39,635 bases of DNA from Oscillospiraceae bacterium. Lineage in GTDB: Bacteria; Bacillota; Clostridia; Oscillospirales; JAAYXM01. Below are positions 22,881 to 29,972 of the stretch, piece after piece. Position 1 is the first letter of the stretch; each line of letters starts with the position of its first letter. Below the pieces are notes generated by a model, which worked only from the letters and a program-made list of their open reading frames with translations, was not told the origin of the DNA and made no database searches. The stretch spans positions 1-39,635 of the forward strand of contig JAFQSU010000066.1 in NCBI GenBank assembly GCA_017409405.1, in the 5' to 3' direction. The position numbers and the translations under genes were made by a program.

Positions 22881-24269
22881 ATGAGAAATTTGAAGAAAGC
22901 AGGAATGGTGCTGTTATTCGTAGTTCCGGCAATAGTAGGATTTATAGGATATCTGCTCGCCGATAACACAATGGCTGATTCTGCATATATGGCAATAAAG
23001 GCATATCTTTTTGATGCGGATACATTCAATAACAATTCTTTAATTGAAGTTGCAAGGTGGACAGCACCGATGTGTACTGTAAGCGGCTTGGCTATCATCC
23101 TTAAAACTGCATTTACAAGATTGGTTGAGTTCTTTCTCGGTTTTGCATCGGATGCGGTTGCGGTTTACGGCGATGCCGATTTGAAAGAAATTGTGAAGAA
23201 GAATGTAAAACATGCAATCAATGTTGATGATAACGAAGTATTGGATGTGAACGGACATATAATCCTCTTCTCAACAGATGAAAAAGGGATCGAGTTTTAC
23301 AGAAAAAACAAAGAAAGGCTTTGTGGAGACGTCTTTATAAAGCTTGATAAGAACGATGTTTTTTCTGTAGCTCTTGATGATGTTAAGTTTTTCAATCCGT
23401 GCGAAATTGTTGCAAGAAGCTTTTGGCAGGAAAATGATATTCGCAGTGTGATTAAAAATGACAGAATGAAAATTTCAATAGTCGGTTCCGATGTGCTCTC
23501 AAGGAAAATTCTTTCTTACGGGCTGTTGAATAATATATATTCTCTTACTCAGAAAATTGAATATCACGTCTGGAGTGACGACGATTTCTTCCCAAAAGCA
23601 CATGGTGATTTTTCGACGATGAACGGCGACCGCGTTGTATATCATAGTAATAAATGCGAGGAAAGACTGTTTGAAATAGCCTCTTCTGACCGTATTATCA
23701 TAACAGAGAAAATTAACAATGAGTTTTTAGCCGAGCTTGCGCAGATGACTAAAGGTGAAATCTATTGTTACGATCCGATGGGTACCTTTGTAAATATTTT
23801 TGATAACAGCAATATTTTCTCATTCGGACAATATGAAAGCGTCCTGACAGAAGAAAATATAAGAACAGATTACCTGTATGATTTTGCGAAGAAATTAAAT
23901 TATCAATATACTTTGAGATACTCAGAAGATAAGGACAATCTGCCTTCACAGGAAAGTGCATGGAGGGGACTTGATACGTTTTCAAAAGGGTCAAATATTG
24001 CCTCTGCCGATTATCACAAGATAAGACTGATTGTTATGAAAGAAACCGGGAAAATAAAGGTTGACGATGCTTTGGCTGAAATGGAACACATAAGATGGTG
24101 CAGATATCACCTGCTTAATCATTGGAAATACGGCGAAACTGCAAACGGAAAGAAGGATACAACAAATAAAATACATCCATGCCTGAAGCCTTTTGCAGAA
24201 CTCGACCGTGAACAACAATTAAAAGATTCTGAAGGTATAGAGGTTCTTTTATCGCTTGAAGAAGTCTGA
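22881..24269 (+). CDS. Two-TM protein with Rossmann-like domains and a C-terminal RyR domain
   Basis: The 462-residue protein begins with a TM helix (about 8-27) and has a second at about 58-80. Two Rossmann/TrkA-N-like segments follow: VAVYGDAD near 93 with GHIILFSTDEKGIEFY, and KISIVGSDVLSRKIL near 197. Residues about 400-455 match the RyR domain (PF02026): EHIRWCRYHLLNHWKYGE, then KIHPCLKPFAELDREQQ (H432-P-C-L) and a D.EG...LL end. In animals RyR repeats occur in ryanodine-receptor calcium channels; in bacteria the domain is found in uncharacterised proteins, some with TrkA-N parts. AGGAGA lies before the ATG and the TIR gene ends 12 bases upstream, so the two are almost certainly co-transcribed. 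A membrane effector or sensor role is inference. Confidence 0.82.
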   Translation: MRNLKKAGMVLLFVVPAIVGFIGYLLADNTMADSAYMAIKAYLFDADTFNNNSLIEVARWTAPMCTVSGLAIILKTAFTRLVEFFLGFASDAVAVYGDADLKEIVKKNVKHAINVDDNEVLDVNGHIILFSTDEKGIEFYRKNKERLCGDVFIKLDKNDVFSVALDDVKFFNPCEIVARSFWQENDIRSVIKNDRMKISIVGSDVLSRKILSYGLLNNIYSLTQKIEYHVWSDDDFFPKAHGDFSTMNGDRVVYHSNKCEERLFEIASSDRIIITEKINNEFLAELAQMTKGEIYCYDPMGTFVNIFDNSNIFSFGQYESVLTEENIRTDYLYDFAKKLNYQYTLRYSEDKDNLPSQESAWRGLDTFSKGSNIASADYHKIRLIVMKETGKIKVDDALAEMEHIRWCRYHLLNHWKYGETANGKKDTTNKIHPCLKPFAELDREQQLKDSEGIEVLLSLEEV

Positions 24270-24309
24270 GTTGATGAAAAATGATTTGATTGTAATTCTT
24301 AGTTCCTAA

Positions 24310-24377
24310 TTATACAGTCTTTATAAAGGTTTGATATACAAAGGATAATAAAGCCTTCCCCTCAAGGGGAAGCCTTT
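24310..24377. repeat. Repeat leader fragment plus 28-bp palindrome
   Basis: ATTATACAGTCTTTATAAAGG (about 24310) resembles the leader at 24927 and 25564. After it, 24350-24377 is a 28-bp palindrome AAAGCCTTCCCC/TCAAGGGGAAGCCTTT: the two ends of the 130-bp repeat joined without its centre. CCTAATTTGACAAAATCATA follows at 24397-24419. The gap 24270-24446 holds no gene. Confidence 0.6.
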
Positions 24378-24446
24378 GATAGAAATAAATTTTTTTATCC
24401 CTAATTTGACAAAATCATATAAAGATTGTCGAAAGGAAATGATAAC

Positions 24447-24914
24447 ATGAAGAAAAAATTATTGATAGGTTGTGGAATCTTTTTTCTAGTTATTGTTATT
24501 GCTTTTGTTTGTTTAATTGTGTGGTTTGCAAATATGATTGATGACAGTTTATCAAAAAAAGAGATTTTTGAATTGGTAAACGAAAATTATTCGTTGCTTT
24601 TAGATGATGTTAGTGAGAATGATTTTACTGATACGGAAAAAATAAAAGGTGTAAAAAAAGTTTATTCTGATACGGATGTCATAGATGTTTACTGCGGTGG
24701 AACAGGAATTGGTTCAGCTACGAGTTATTATGGCTTTTATTATTCGCCAGATGGATTGCCAAGAGATAATTGGTGTGGGAGTGATTTTGGACGAACATCA
24801 GATGAATTGATTCCTGAAGGAAAGGGTTTTGCAATTAAAAATTCCAATGATGATAATTACTATTACACAGAAAAAATAAGGGATAATTTTTACTATTACG
24901 AAGCACATTTTTAA
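24447..24914 (+). CDS. 155-residue membrane-anchored protein, function unknown
   Basis: The protein has an N-terminal membrane anchor or signal (KKKLLIGCGIFFLVIVIAFVCLIVWF) followed by an acidic extracellular domain rich in Tyr, Asp and Asn, with CGGTGIGSATSYYGFYYSP and a YYYTEK...NFYYYEAHF end. No known domain is recognised. ATG 24447 follows TGTCGAAAGGAAATG from the recurring leader. The upstream TTG frame (24426) starts inside the leader and is less likely. It is the first of three consecutive small anchored proteins after the RyR gene. Confidence 0.6.
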   Translation: MKKKLLIGCGIFFLVIVIAFVCLIVWFANMIDDSLSKKEIFELVNENYSLLLDDVSENDFTDTEKIKGVKKVYSDTDVIDVYCGGTGIGSATSYYGFYYSPDGLPRDNWCGSDFGRTSDELIPEGKGFAIKNSNDDNYYYTEKIRDNFYYYEAHF

Positions 24915-24926
24915 GGGCATCCAGAT

Positions 24927-24960
24927 TATACAGTCTTTATATAAAGATTGTCGAAAGGAG
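24927..24960 (+). repeat. Repeat leader with 22-bp near-palindrome
   Basis: TATACAGTCTTTATATAAAG continues into ATTGTCGAAAGGAG. ACAGTCTTTATATAAAGATTGT is palindromic except for one pair. The same block stands at 25564-25594 and, cut or varied, at 24310 and 24415. It ends in the ribosome site of the next gene. Confidence 0.65.
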
Positions 24961-24968
24961 AAATTACA

Positions 24969-25307
24969 TTGAAAAAGAAAGTTTTTGGGATTGTATTAGC
25001 AATCGTACTTATTTTCGCAATGTTATCATTTGTAGTTTTTGGCATTTTAAGATGTGAAATTTTTATAGATGAATCCCCGAATGGAGATTATCAAATAGTT
25101 AGTTGGTGGATAGATAAAGGTGGCTTTGGATATGGCGGTTCTTTTTACGTAAAGGAAAAAGGCTTATTTTCAAAATGGCATAAGATTGGAACAGTTCCTT
25201 TTTCAATCGAATGGTTATCAGAAACAGATTTTTCAATATATTATCCATATCCTGTTGATGAAGACAACTATAAAGAGTATAATGTGAACGAATTTTTTAA
25301 CAAATAA
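24969..25307 (+). CDS. 112-residue membrane-anchored protein, possibly DUF5412-like
   Basis: An N-terminal hydrophobic anchor (VFGIVLAIVLIFAMLSFVVFGI) precedes a small beta-rich domain: IFIDESPNGDYQIVSWWIDKGGFG, then FYVKEKG and FSIEWLSETDFSIYY. The S-P-N-G-x-Y opening and the late W-hydrophobic-x-D/N strand are reminiscent of DUF5412-type proteins, but I would not insist on it. The start is TTG 24969, eight bases after AAGGAG of the shared leader. It sits between two other small anchored proteins in the repeat-rich region. Confidence 0.55.
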   Translation: MKKKVFGIVLAIVLIFAMLSFVVFGILRCEIFIDESPNGDYQIVSWWIDKGGFGYGGSFYVKEKGLFSKWHKIGTVPFSIEWLSETDFSIYYPYPVDEDNYKEYNVNEFFNK

Positions 25308-25324
25308 GAGTATGGTGTGCTTTT

Positions 25325-25351
25325 GGTTCCTAACTTGACACAAACTACATG
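25325..25351. repeat. Diverged copy of the TCCTAACTTGACA repeat
   Basis: GGTTCCTAACTTGACACAAACT, followed by ATGTCGAATTTTGACGG, resembles the segment at 18921-18960 but has no gene start close behind it. It precedes the second full 130-bp repeat. Confidence 0.5.
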
Positions 25352-25377
25352 GATATGTCGAATTTTGACGGAATAAA

Positions 25378-25506
25378 AAAGCCTTCCCCTTGAGGGGAAG
25401 GTGGGTTGCGAAGCAACTCGGATGATGTGGAAAAGAATAACGATTGCTTTGCAATCTACACCTCACCACCGCCTGCGGCAGAGCCTCTCCTCGAGGAGAA
25501 GCCTTT
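25378..25506. mobile_element. 130-bp palindromic intergenic repeat (copy 2)
   Basis: Almost identical to 18601-18730, with compensating or neutral changes in hairpins (GGTTGCGAAGCAACTC; CACCGCCTGCGGCAG; CTCCTCGAGGAGAAG). That the hairpins are kept suggests either a recent move or selection on structure. The gap 25308-25604 contains this unit and the next leader, no gene. Confidence 0.7.
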
Positions 25507-25563
25507 GATAAGTTGCATCTAAACCTTACATGTCGCAATTGCTAAAAACATTGGCATCTATAT

Positions 25564-25594
25564 TATACAGTCTTTATATAAAGGCTGTTGAAAG
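25564..25594 (+). repeat. Repeat leader before the PepSY-like protein
   Basis: TATACAGTCTTTATATAAAG then GCTGTTGAAAGGCG. The left half is identical to 24927-24946; the right half differs in a few bases. It supplies the AAAGG ribosome site for ATG 25605. Confidence 0.65.
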
Positions 25595-25604
25595 GCGTGT
25601 GCTT

Positions 25605-26027
25605 ATGAAAAAAATAATCGCTATTACAGGCGTTGTGTTGATAGCTTTGTCTTGCGTTTTTACATCCTTGTATGCTATCGATCATATAAAAATGAAAAAC
25701 AATGAGCCTGTATTTTTTTCGACATGGGGTAAAGACTACGCGCCTCCTGAGGGGATAACACCCGAAGAAGCGGTCGAATCTGCAAAACAACTGCTTGACG
25801 ATAAAAGTAAAAAGGAGATTGAAAATTTTGAAAACCCCAAAGTTGAAGAGGTTGTCTTTTCAAAAGCTCCCGGGGTGATATATCGCTTCAATAAAAAGAC
25901 AAGAATTACGGGAAGAAGATTATATAAAATAACATTCCATACATTCCGTGACGGTCTGCTCGGACCGATAGTGTTTTATGTTGATAAGATTTGCGGAGAA
26001 GTGGTTGGAATGGACTACAGAGAGTAA
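25605..26027 (+). CDS. Small exported protein with a PepSY-like end
   Basis: The 140-residue protein has a signal or anchor (KKIIAITGVVLIALSCVFTSLYA) and a soluble part with ITPEEAVESAKQLL, then a strand-rich end RLYKITFHTF...GPIVFYVDKICGEVVGMDYRE. The last segment looks like the PepSY-type pattern of Y-x-hydrophobic strand, V-D-x-x-x-G-x-V-x-G. The function is unknown; such domains are found in secreted or envelope proteins. ATG 25605 is nine bases after AAAGG. The MFS gene begins seven bases after its stop, so the two may be co-transcribed. Confidence 0.55.
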   Translation: MKKIIAITGVVLIALSCVFTSLYAIDHIKMKNNEPVFFSTWGKDYAPPEGITPEEAVESAKQLLDDKSKKEIENFENPKVEEVVFSKAPGVIYRFNKKTRITGRRLYKITFHTFRDGLLGPIVFYVDKICGEVVGMDYRE

Positions 26028-26034
26028 GATACAA

Positions 26035-27282
26035 ATGGAGAAATATAAACTTACAAAAAATGCTTGTTATCTGACCGGGATAACAATGGCTATATCGTCA
26101 AATTTATCACCCCTTTTATTTTTAACCTTTCGGGAAATGTATAATTTATCTTATACTTTGCTTGGCTTTTTGGTGGTAATCAATTTCTTTACACAACTGC
26201 TTATTGATTTGGTATTCACATTTTTCACCAAATATTTTAACATACATAAAGCTGTAAGGATTACACCTTTTATTGTGTTTGCAGGCTTAGTCCTGTACGC
26301 AATTTTACCAAGACTTTTTCCCGATATGGCATTTTTATGGATCGTGACAGGAACGGTGATATTTTCTGTTGCTTCGGGGTTAAGTGAGGTTTTAATAAGT
26401 CCTGTGATTGCGGCAATACCCAGTGAAAACCCCGAAGGTGAAATGAGTAAACTGCATTCGATGTATGCATGGGGTGTAGTGGGAGTAGTAATATTTAGCA
26501 CTTTGTTCCTGACGTTTTTCGGAAGCGCCAGCTGGATGTATCTTGCTCTTCTTTGGTCGATAGTGCCGTTTATAGCATTTTTAATGTTCTTAAAAGCAAA
26601 ATTTCCTCCGATGGACCGGTTTGAGGGAAACCAAAAGAAGACACGAATATTTAACAAGGGCACCGTATTATGCGCATTATGTATATTCTTTGGCGGTGCG
26701 GCAGAATGTACCATGTCTCAATGGGCATCTGGATTTATTGAAAATGCCATAGGAGTGCCTAAAGCTTATGGTGATGTCATGGGTGTCGCTTTGTTTGCAG
26801 CATTGTTGGGAATAGGAAGAACTTTGTATTCAAGATACGGCAGAAGAATTATTGATATTTTATTGTTTGGAATGCTTGGTGCAGTTGCTTGCTATTTTAC
26901 GGCAAGCTTAGCATTGAGCCCTGTAGTTGGAATTATAGCATGTGCCATGACCGGGATTTTTACATCCATGTTATGGCCGGGAACTTTGATTTATGTAGAA
27001 GAAAAGTTTGAGAATGTCGGTGTGGCTGTTTATGCGCTCATGGCAGCCGGCGGTGATATGGGGGCATCCGTTGCGCCGCAGCTGCTTGGAATTATATCGG
27101 ATAAGTTCAGCTTGACGGGCTTTGCTATGAAAATTTCAGAAATACTTAATATAAGTACAGAGCAAGTCGGTATGAGAGCAGGACTGCTTGCGGCCGGACT
27201 TTTTCCTGTTGCAGGTGTACTGTGTATACTTTGTATGAAAAAATATTTTAAAAACAACATCATAAATGAAAGAAATAAATAA
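26035..27282 (+). CDS. Major facilitator superfamily transporter
   Basis: The 415-residue protein has about twelve hydrophobic segments in two halves. It starts KYKLTKNACYLTGITMAISSNLSPLLFLTF and the second half opens near GTVLCALCIFFGGAAECTMSQWASG. A conserved loop GIGRTLYSRYGRR lies near the middle of the second half, like the MFS A-type motif. This pattern is typical of sugar/FucP-like or drug-efflux MFS proteins; the substrate is not readable. ATG 26035 is chosen over the upstream frame start, which overlaps the preceding gene. AAC(3)-like gene follows 49 bases later. Confidence 0.8.
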   Translation: MEKYKLTKNACYLTGITMAISSNLSPLLFLTFREMYNLSYTLLGFLVVINFFTQLLIDLVFTFFTKYFNIHKAVRITPFIVFAGLVLYAILPRLFPDMAFLWIVTGTVIFSVASGLSEVLISPVIAAIPSENPEGEMSKLHSMYAWGVVGVVIFSTLFLTFFGSASWMYLALLWSIVPFIAFLMFLKAKFPPMDRFEGNQKKTRIFNKGTVLCALCIFFGGAAECTMSQWASGFIENAIGVPKAYGDVMGVALFAALLGIGRTLYSRYGRRIIDILLFGMLGAVACYFTASLALSPVVGIIACAMTGIFTSMLWPGTLIYVEEKFENVGVAVYALMAAGGDMGASVAPQLLGIISDKFSLTGFAMKISEILNISTEQVGMRAGLLAAGLFPVAGVLCILCMKKYFKNNIINERNK

Positions 27283-27331
27283 CAAGATTATCACAGCTTG
27301 CTTAATATCAAAATAAAGGGATTCTTATCGT

Positions 27332-28126
27332 ATGGTAAAAGCTTTATGGACAAAAGAAAAATTGATATCTCAACTCGAAAATTTTCGGCATATCAGGGGT
27401 AAAATTGTTACGGTACATACCTCGCTGAAAGTAGTTGGCGAAATTGAGGGCGGCGGAGAGACTCTCTTATCTGCGCTGATTGATTTTTTCACGCAGGACG
27501 GCGGCCTTTTGTGTGTACCCACACATACATGGGACGTCGATGTGTATGACCGGAGAGAAGCTTATAGCTGCATCGGTGTATTACCTCGACTTGCGGCGGC
27601 ACATCCTGATTCCGTAAGAACCATGCATCCTACACATTCTATGGCGGTATTCGGTGACAGGGAAAAGACAGAAGAATTCATAAACATGGAGAAAACCTCT
27701 GACACACCTGCAAATCCACTGGGCTGTTACGGCAAGCTTTTTGCTGAGGACGGATACGTTCTTTTGATTGGTGTGGGGCAGGAGAAGAATACGTATCTAC
27801 ATTGTGTGGAGGAAATGCTCAATACACCTAACCGCTTGACGGACTACAAAGTGGAAAAAACAATTATTCATAAAGACGGAACGGAAGAAAAACGGTTTTT
27901 ATACTGGTTTGATGATAAAATTCCCGACGTTTCTGTGAATTTTCCTAAGTTTGAAGAACCTTTTCGTCATTACGGCTGTATTGAGGACGGATATATCGGT
28001 AATGCCAAGGTGCAAATGTGTCGTGCAAGAAAGATGTATGAGGTAATTGCTAAAATCTATAAAAACAACGCCTTTGGTGAATTGCTTGATAACGACCTTC
28101 CCATACCTCAAAAGCTTTATTTATAA
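27332..28126 (+). CDS. Aminoglycoside N(3)-acetyltransferase family protein
   Basis: The 264-residue protein has the AAC(3) family layout: IVTVHTSLKVVGEIEGGGETLLSAL near the N-terminus, GGLLCVPTHTWD, the MHPTHSMAVFG segment that contains the family's catalytic-type His, PLGCYGKLFAEDGYVLLIGVG and a HCVEEM segment. Family members transfer an acetyl group from acetyl-CoA; some confer aminoglycoside resistance, and related YokD-like or FrbF-like proteins act on other amines. Resistance cannot be concluded from sequence alone. The gene follows an MFS transporter in the same direction. Confidence 0.85.
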   Translation: MVKALWTKEKLISQLENFRHIRGKIVTVHTSLKVVGEIEGGGETLLSALIDFFTQDGGLLCVPTHTWDVDVYDRREAYSCIGVLPRLAAAHPDSVRTMHPTHSMAVFGDREKTEEFINMEKTSDTPANPLGCYGKLFAEDGYVLLIGVGQEKNTYLHCVEEMLNTPNRLTDYKVEKTIIHKDGTEEKRFLYWFDDKIPDVSVNFPKFEEPFRHYGCIEDGYIGNAKVQMCRARKMYEVIAKIYKNNAFGELLDNDLPIPQKLYL

Positions 28127-28172
28127 AAAGTGAGAGTAAGATATAGTTTAATATAAGTGAAGGTGGATTTTT

Positions 28173-28709
28173 ATGGCGCACATACTGGGAGTATTGGCGG
28201 TCGTGACCTTTCTTCTGAGTTTTCAGTTTAAAAACAGAAGGAACATTATTGCTGTCAATCTAACCTCAAGACTGTTATACATATTACAATACATTTTTCT
28301 TGGCGCATTCGAGGGTGCTGTTCTTGATTTTATGGGGCTTTTGCTGTCGTTTTTTGCAGGATACAAAGAAAAAGAATTTGTAACAAAGCATTTTAAAGCT
28401 ATAATGGTGATTATTAACCTTATTTTACTGGCGGCAGGACTTGCCTTGTTCGAAAACATTTTCAGTATATTCGCCATTTTTGGAATTGTCTTTGAAATCG
28501 CTGCATTGTGGCTGACAAAAGAGAAGAATATAAGAATCCTTTCGATGTTTGCCGCCCCATTCTGGCTTGTTTATAATATGGCAAACTCGGCATACGGCTC
28601 TGTTGTCGGGAACGTTCTGGTAATGGTTTCAATTGTGATTGCTATGGCAAGGCTTGATTTTAACCGAAAAAGCAGTGAACAAGCAACGAAAGGAGATCTG
28701 TTCATATGA
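28173..28709 (+). CDS. YgjV family inner-membrane protein
   Basis: The 178-residue protein has about five to six membrane helices and the YgjV-like opening ILGVLAVVTFLLSFQFKNRRNIIAVN with LLYILQYIFLGAFEGAVLDFMGLL. The function of this family is unknown. AAGGTGG precedes ATG 28173. Its stop overlaps the next gene's start as ATGA, giving a translationally coupled pair. Confidence 0.8.
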   Translation: MAHILGVLAVVTFLLSFQFKNRRNIIAVNLTSRLLYILQYIFLGAFEGAVLDFMGLLLSFFAGYKEKEFVTKHFKAIMVIINLILLAAGLALFENIFSIFAIFGIVFEIAALWLTKEKNIRILSMFAAPFWLVYNMANSAYGSVVGNVLVMVSIVIAMARLDFNRKSSEQATKGDLFI

Positions 28710-29032
28710 AAAAGTGCAGAATAACTGTGATGAGGATATCACGGTATGATGATTTGATGAAAAAATATGAAAACCCTATAGAGCACGCCTGCGATTTGAA
28801 GGAGGGACAGGTCTTTGTTGCGAATGGGTGGAAAAAGCCCAAGGGCTTCTGTGACAGTGCATGGGAAACGATTTCACCCTTTGTTATGACCCTGTCACAC
28901 GGTGGTGAAGACATATATGACGGATGGATGAAAAATCCTAAAACCGCCATGATTTCATGCAATGATGGGTTTCGACCTGTAAGCTTTTATATCGAGGCTC
29001 TTGATGAGGATGCAGACAGTGAGTTGGAGTGA
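28706..29032 (+). CDS. TIGR04076 family protein
   Basis: The 108-residue protein matches the pattern of TIGR04076: a basic start CRITVMRI, ACDLKEGQVFVANGWKKPKGFCDSAWETISPFV with conserved Cys and Trp, and a late DGFRPVSFYIEAL. Family function is unknown; members are common in anaerobes. ATG 28706 overlaps the YgjV stop and uses AAAGGAG. The radical SAM gene starts four bases after its stop. Confidence 0.78.
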   Translation: MKKCRITVMRISRYDDLMKKYENPIEHACDLKEGQVFVANGWKKPKGFCDSAWETISPFVMTLSHGGEDIYDGWMKNPKTAMISCNDGFRPVSFYIEALDEDADSELE

Positions 29033-29036
29033 ACAT

Positions 29037-29918
29037 ATGCTGTCTGAATGCAGACTTTGTCCGCGGATGTGCGGTGTTAACCGATCAAACGGAGAGATTG
29101 GATTTTGCGGAGCCGGAGCAGATGTAAAAATAGCCCGTGCTGCGCTTCATTTCTGGGAAGAACCGTGCATATCCGGTAAAAATGGGTCAGGAACGGTCTT
29201 TTTCTCATGTTGTAACATGAAATGTATCTATTGTCAGAACTACGGTATAAGCACCCGTAATAACGGCTATTTTGTGTCCGAAAAAGAACTTGCCGATACG
29301 TTTTTAACATTACAGAATCAGGGCGCGAACAACATCAACCTTGTGACACCAACGCATTTTGTTCCGCAAATAATCTCGGCACTTGATGTTGCAAAGAAGA
29401 GGGGACTAAAACTTCCGGTTGTGTATAATTGCGGCGGATACGAAAATCCGGAAACAATAAAATTACTTTCCGGATATGTCGATATATATATGCCCGATAT
29501 GAAGTATTTTTCCGATAAGTATGCTGTCGAATATTCGGCGGCTCCGAATTATTTTGAAACAGCAAAAAACGCAATAGACGAAATGTTTCGACAAGTAGGA
29601 GAGCCGATATTTGATAAGAAGAGCATTATGCAAAGAGGTGTCATTGTACGTCACATGATGCTGCCCGGACTTCTGTTTGATACGAAGAAAATAATTGATT
29701 ATTTGTATGATACATACAAGGACAGCATTTACATAAGTCTTATGAGTCAGTACACGCCTATGCCTAACGTAAAGGGGCATCCAAAGCTTGGCTCCAGACT
29801 TAATGAAAAGCACTATGACGCAATGGTTGAATACTGTGCGGAAAAGGGAATTAAAAACGCGTATATACAGGACGGAAGCTCTGCAACCGAAAGCTTTATA
29901 CCCGAGTTTTTTGAATAA
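29037..29918 (+). CDS. Radical SAM protein, pyruvate formate-lyase-activase-like
   Basis: The 293-residue protein carries the 4Fe-4S radical SAM motif CCNMKCIYCQNYGIS (C-x3-C-x2-C) near residue 58, after an N-terminal cysteine region CRLCPRMCGVNR...GFCGAG. It resembles the PflA-like/AmmeMemoRadiSam-associated group rather than classical PflA. Conserved segments INLVTPTHFVPQI, VDIYMPDMKYFS and GVIVRHMMLPG follow. The target is unknown. ATG 29037 is preferred over the in-frame ATG at 29001, because GGAG stands seven bases before it. It is the last gene of the YgjV-TIGR04076-radical SAM run. Confidence 0.85.
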   Translation: MLSECRLCPRMCGVNRSNGEIGFCGAGADVKIARAALHFWEEPCISGKNGSGTVFFSCCNMKCIYCQNYGISTRNNGYFVSEKELADTFLTLQNQGANNINLVTPTHFVPQIISALDVAKKRGLKLPVVYNCGGYENPETIKLLSGYVDIYMPDMKYFSDKYAVEYSAAPNYFETAKNAIDEMFRQVGEPIFDKKSIMQRGVIVRHMMLPGLLFDTKKIIDYLYDTYKDSIYISLMSQYTPMPNVKGHPKLGSRLNEKHYDAMVEYCAEKGIKNAYIQDGSSATESFIPEFFE

Positions 29919-29927
29919 ACATAAAAA

Positions 29928-29959
29928 TACCGTCTATCGAAGATTTTCGATAGACGGTA
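29928..29959. terminator. Bidirectional terminator between convergent genes
   Basis: The arms TACCGTCTATCGAA and TTCGATAGACGGTA form a perfect 14-bp stem with a four-base loop, ten bases past the radical SAM stop and 14 bases before the pyruvate phosphate dikinase stop on the other strand. The flanking A/T runs are short. Confidence 0.75.
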
Positions 29960-29972
29960 TAAAGCTTTTAGG

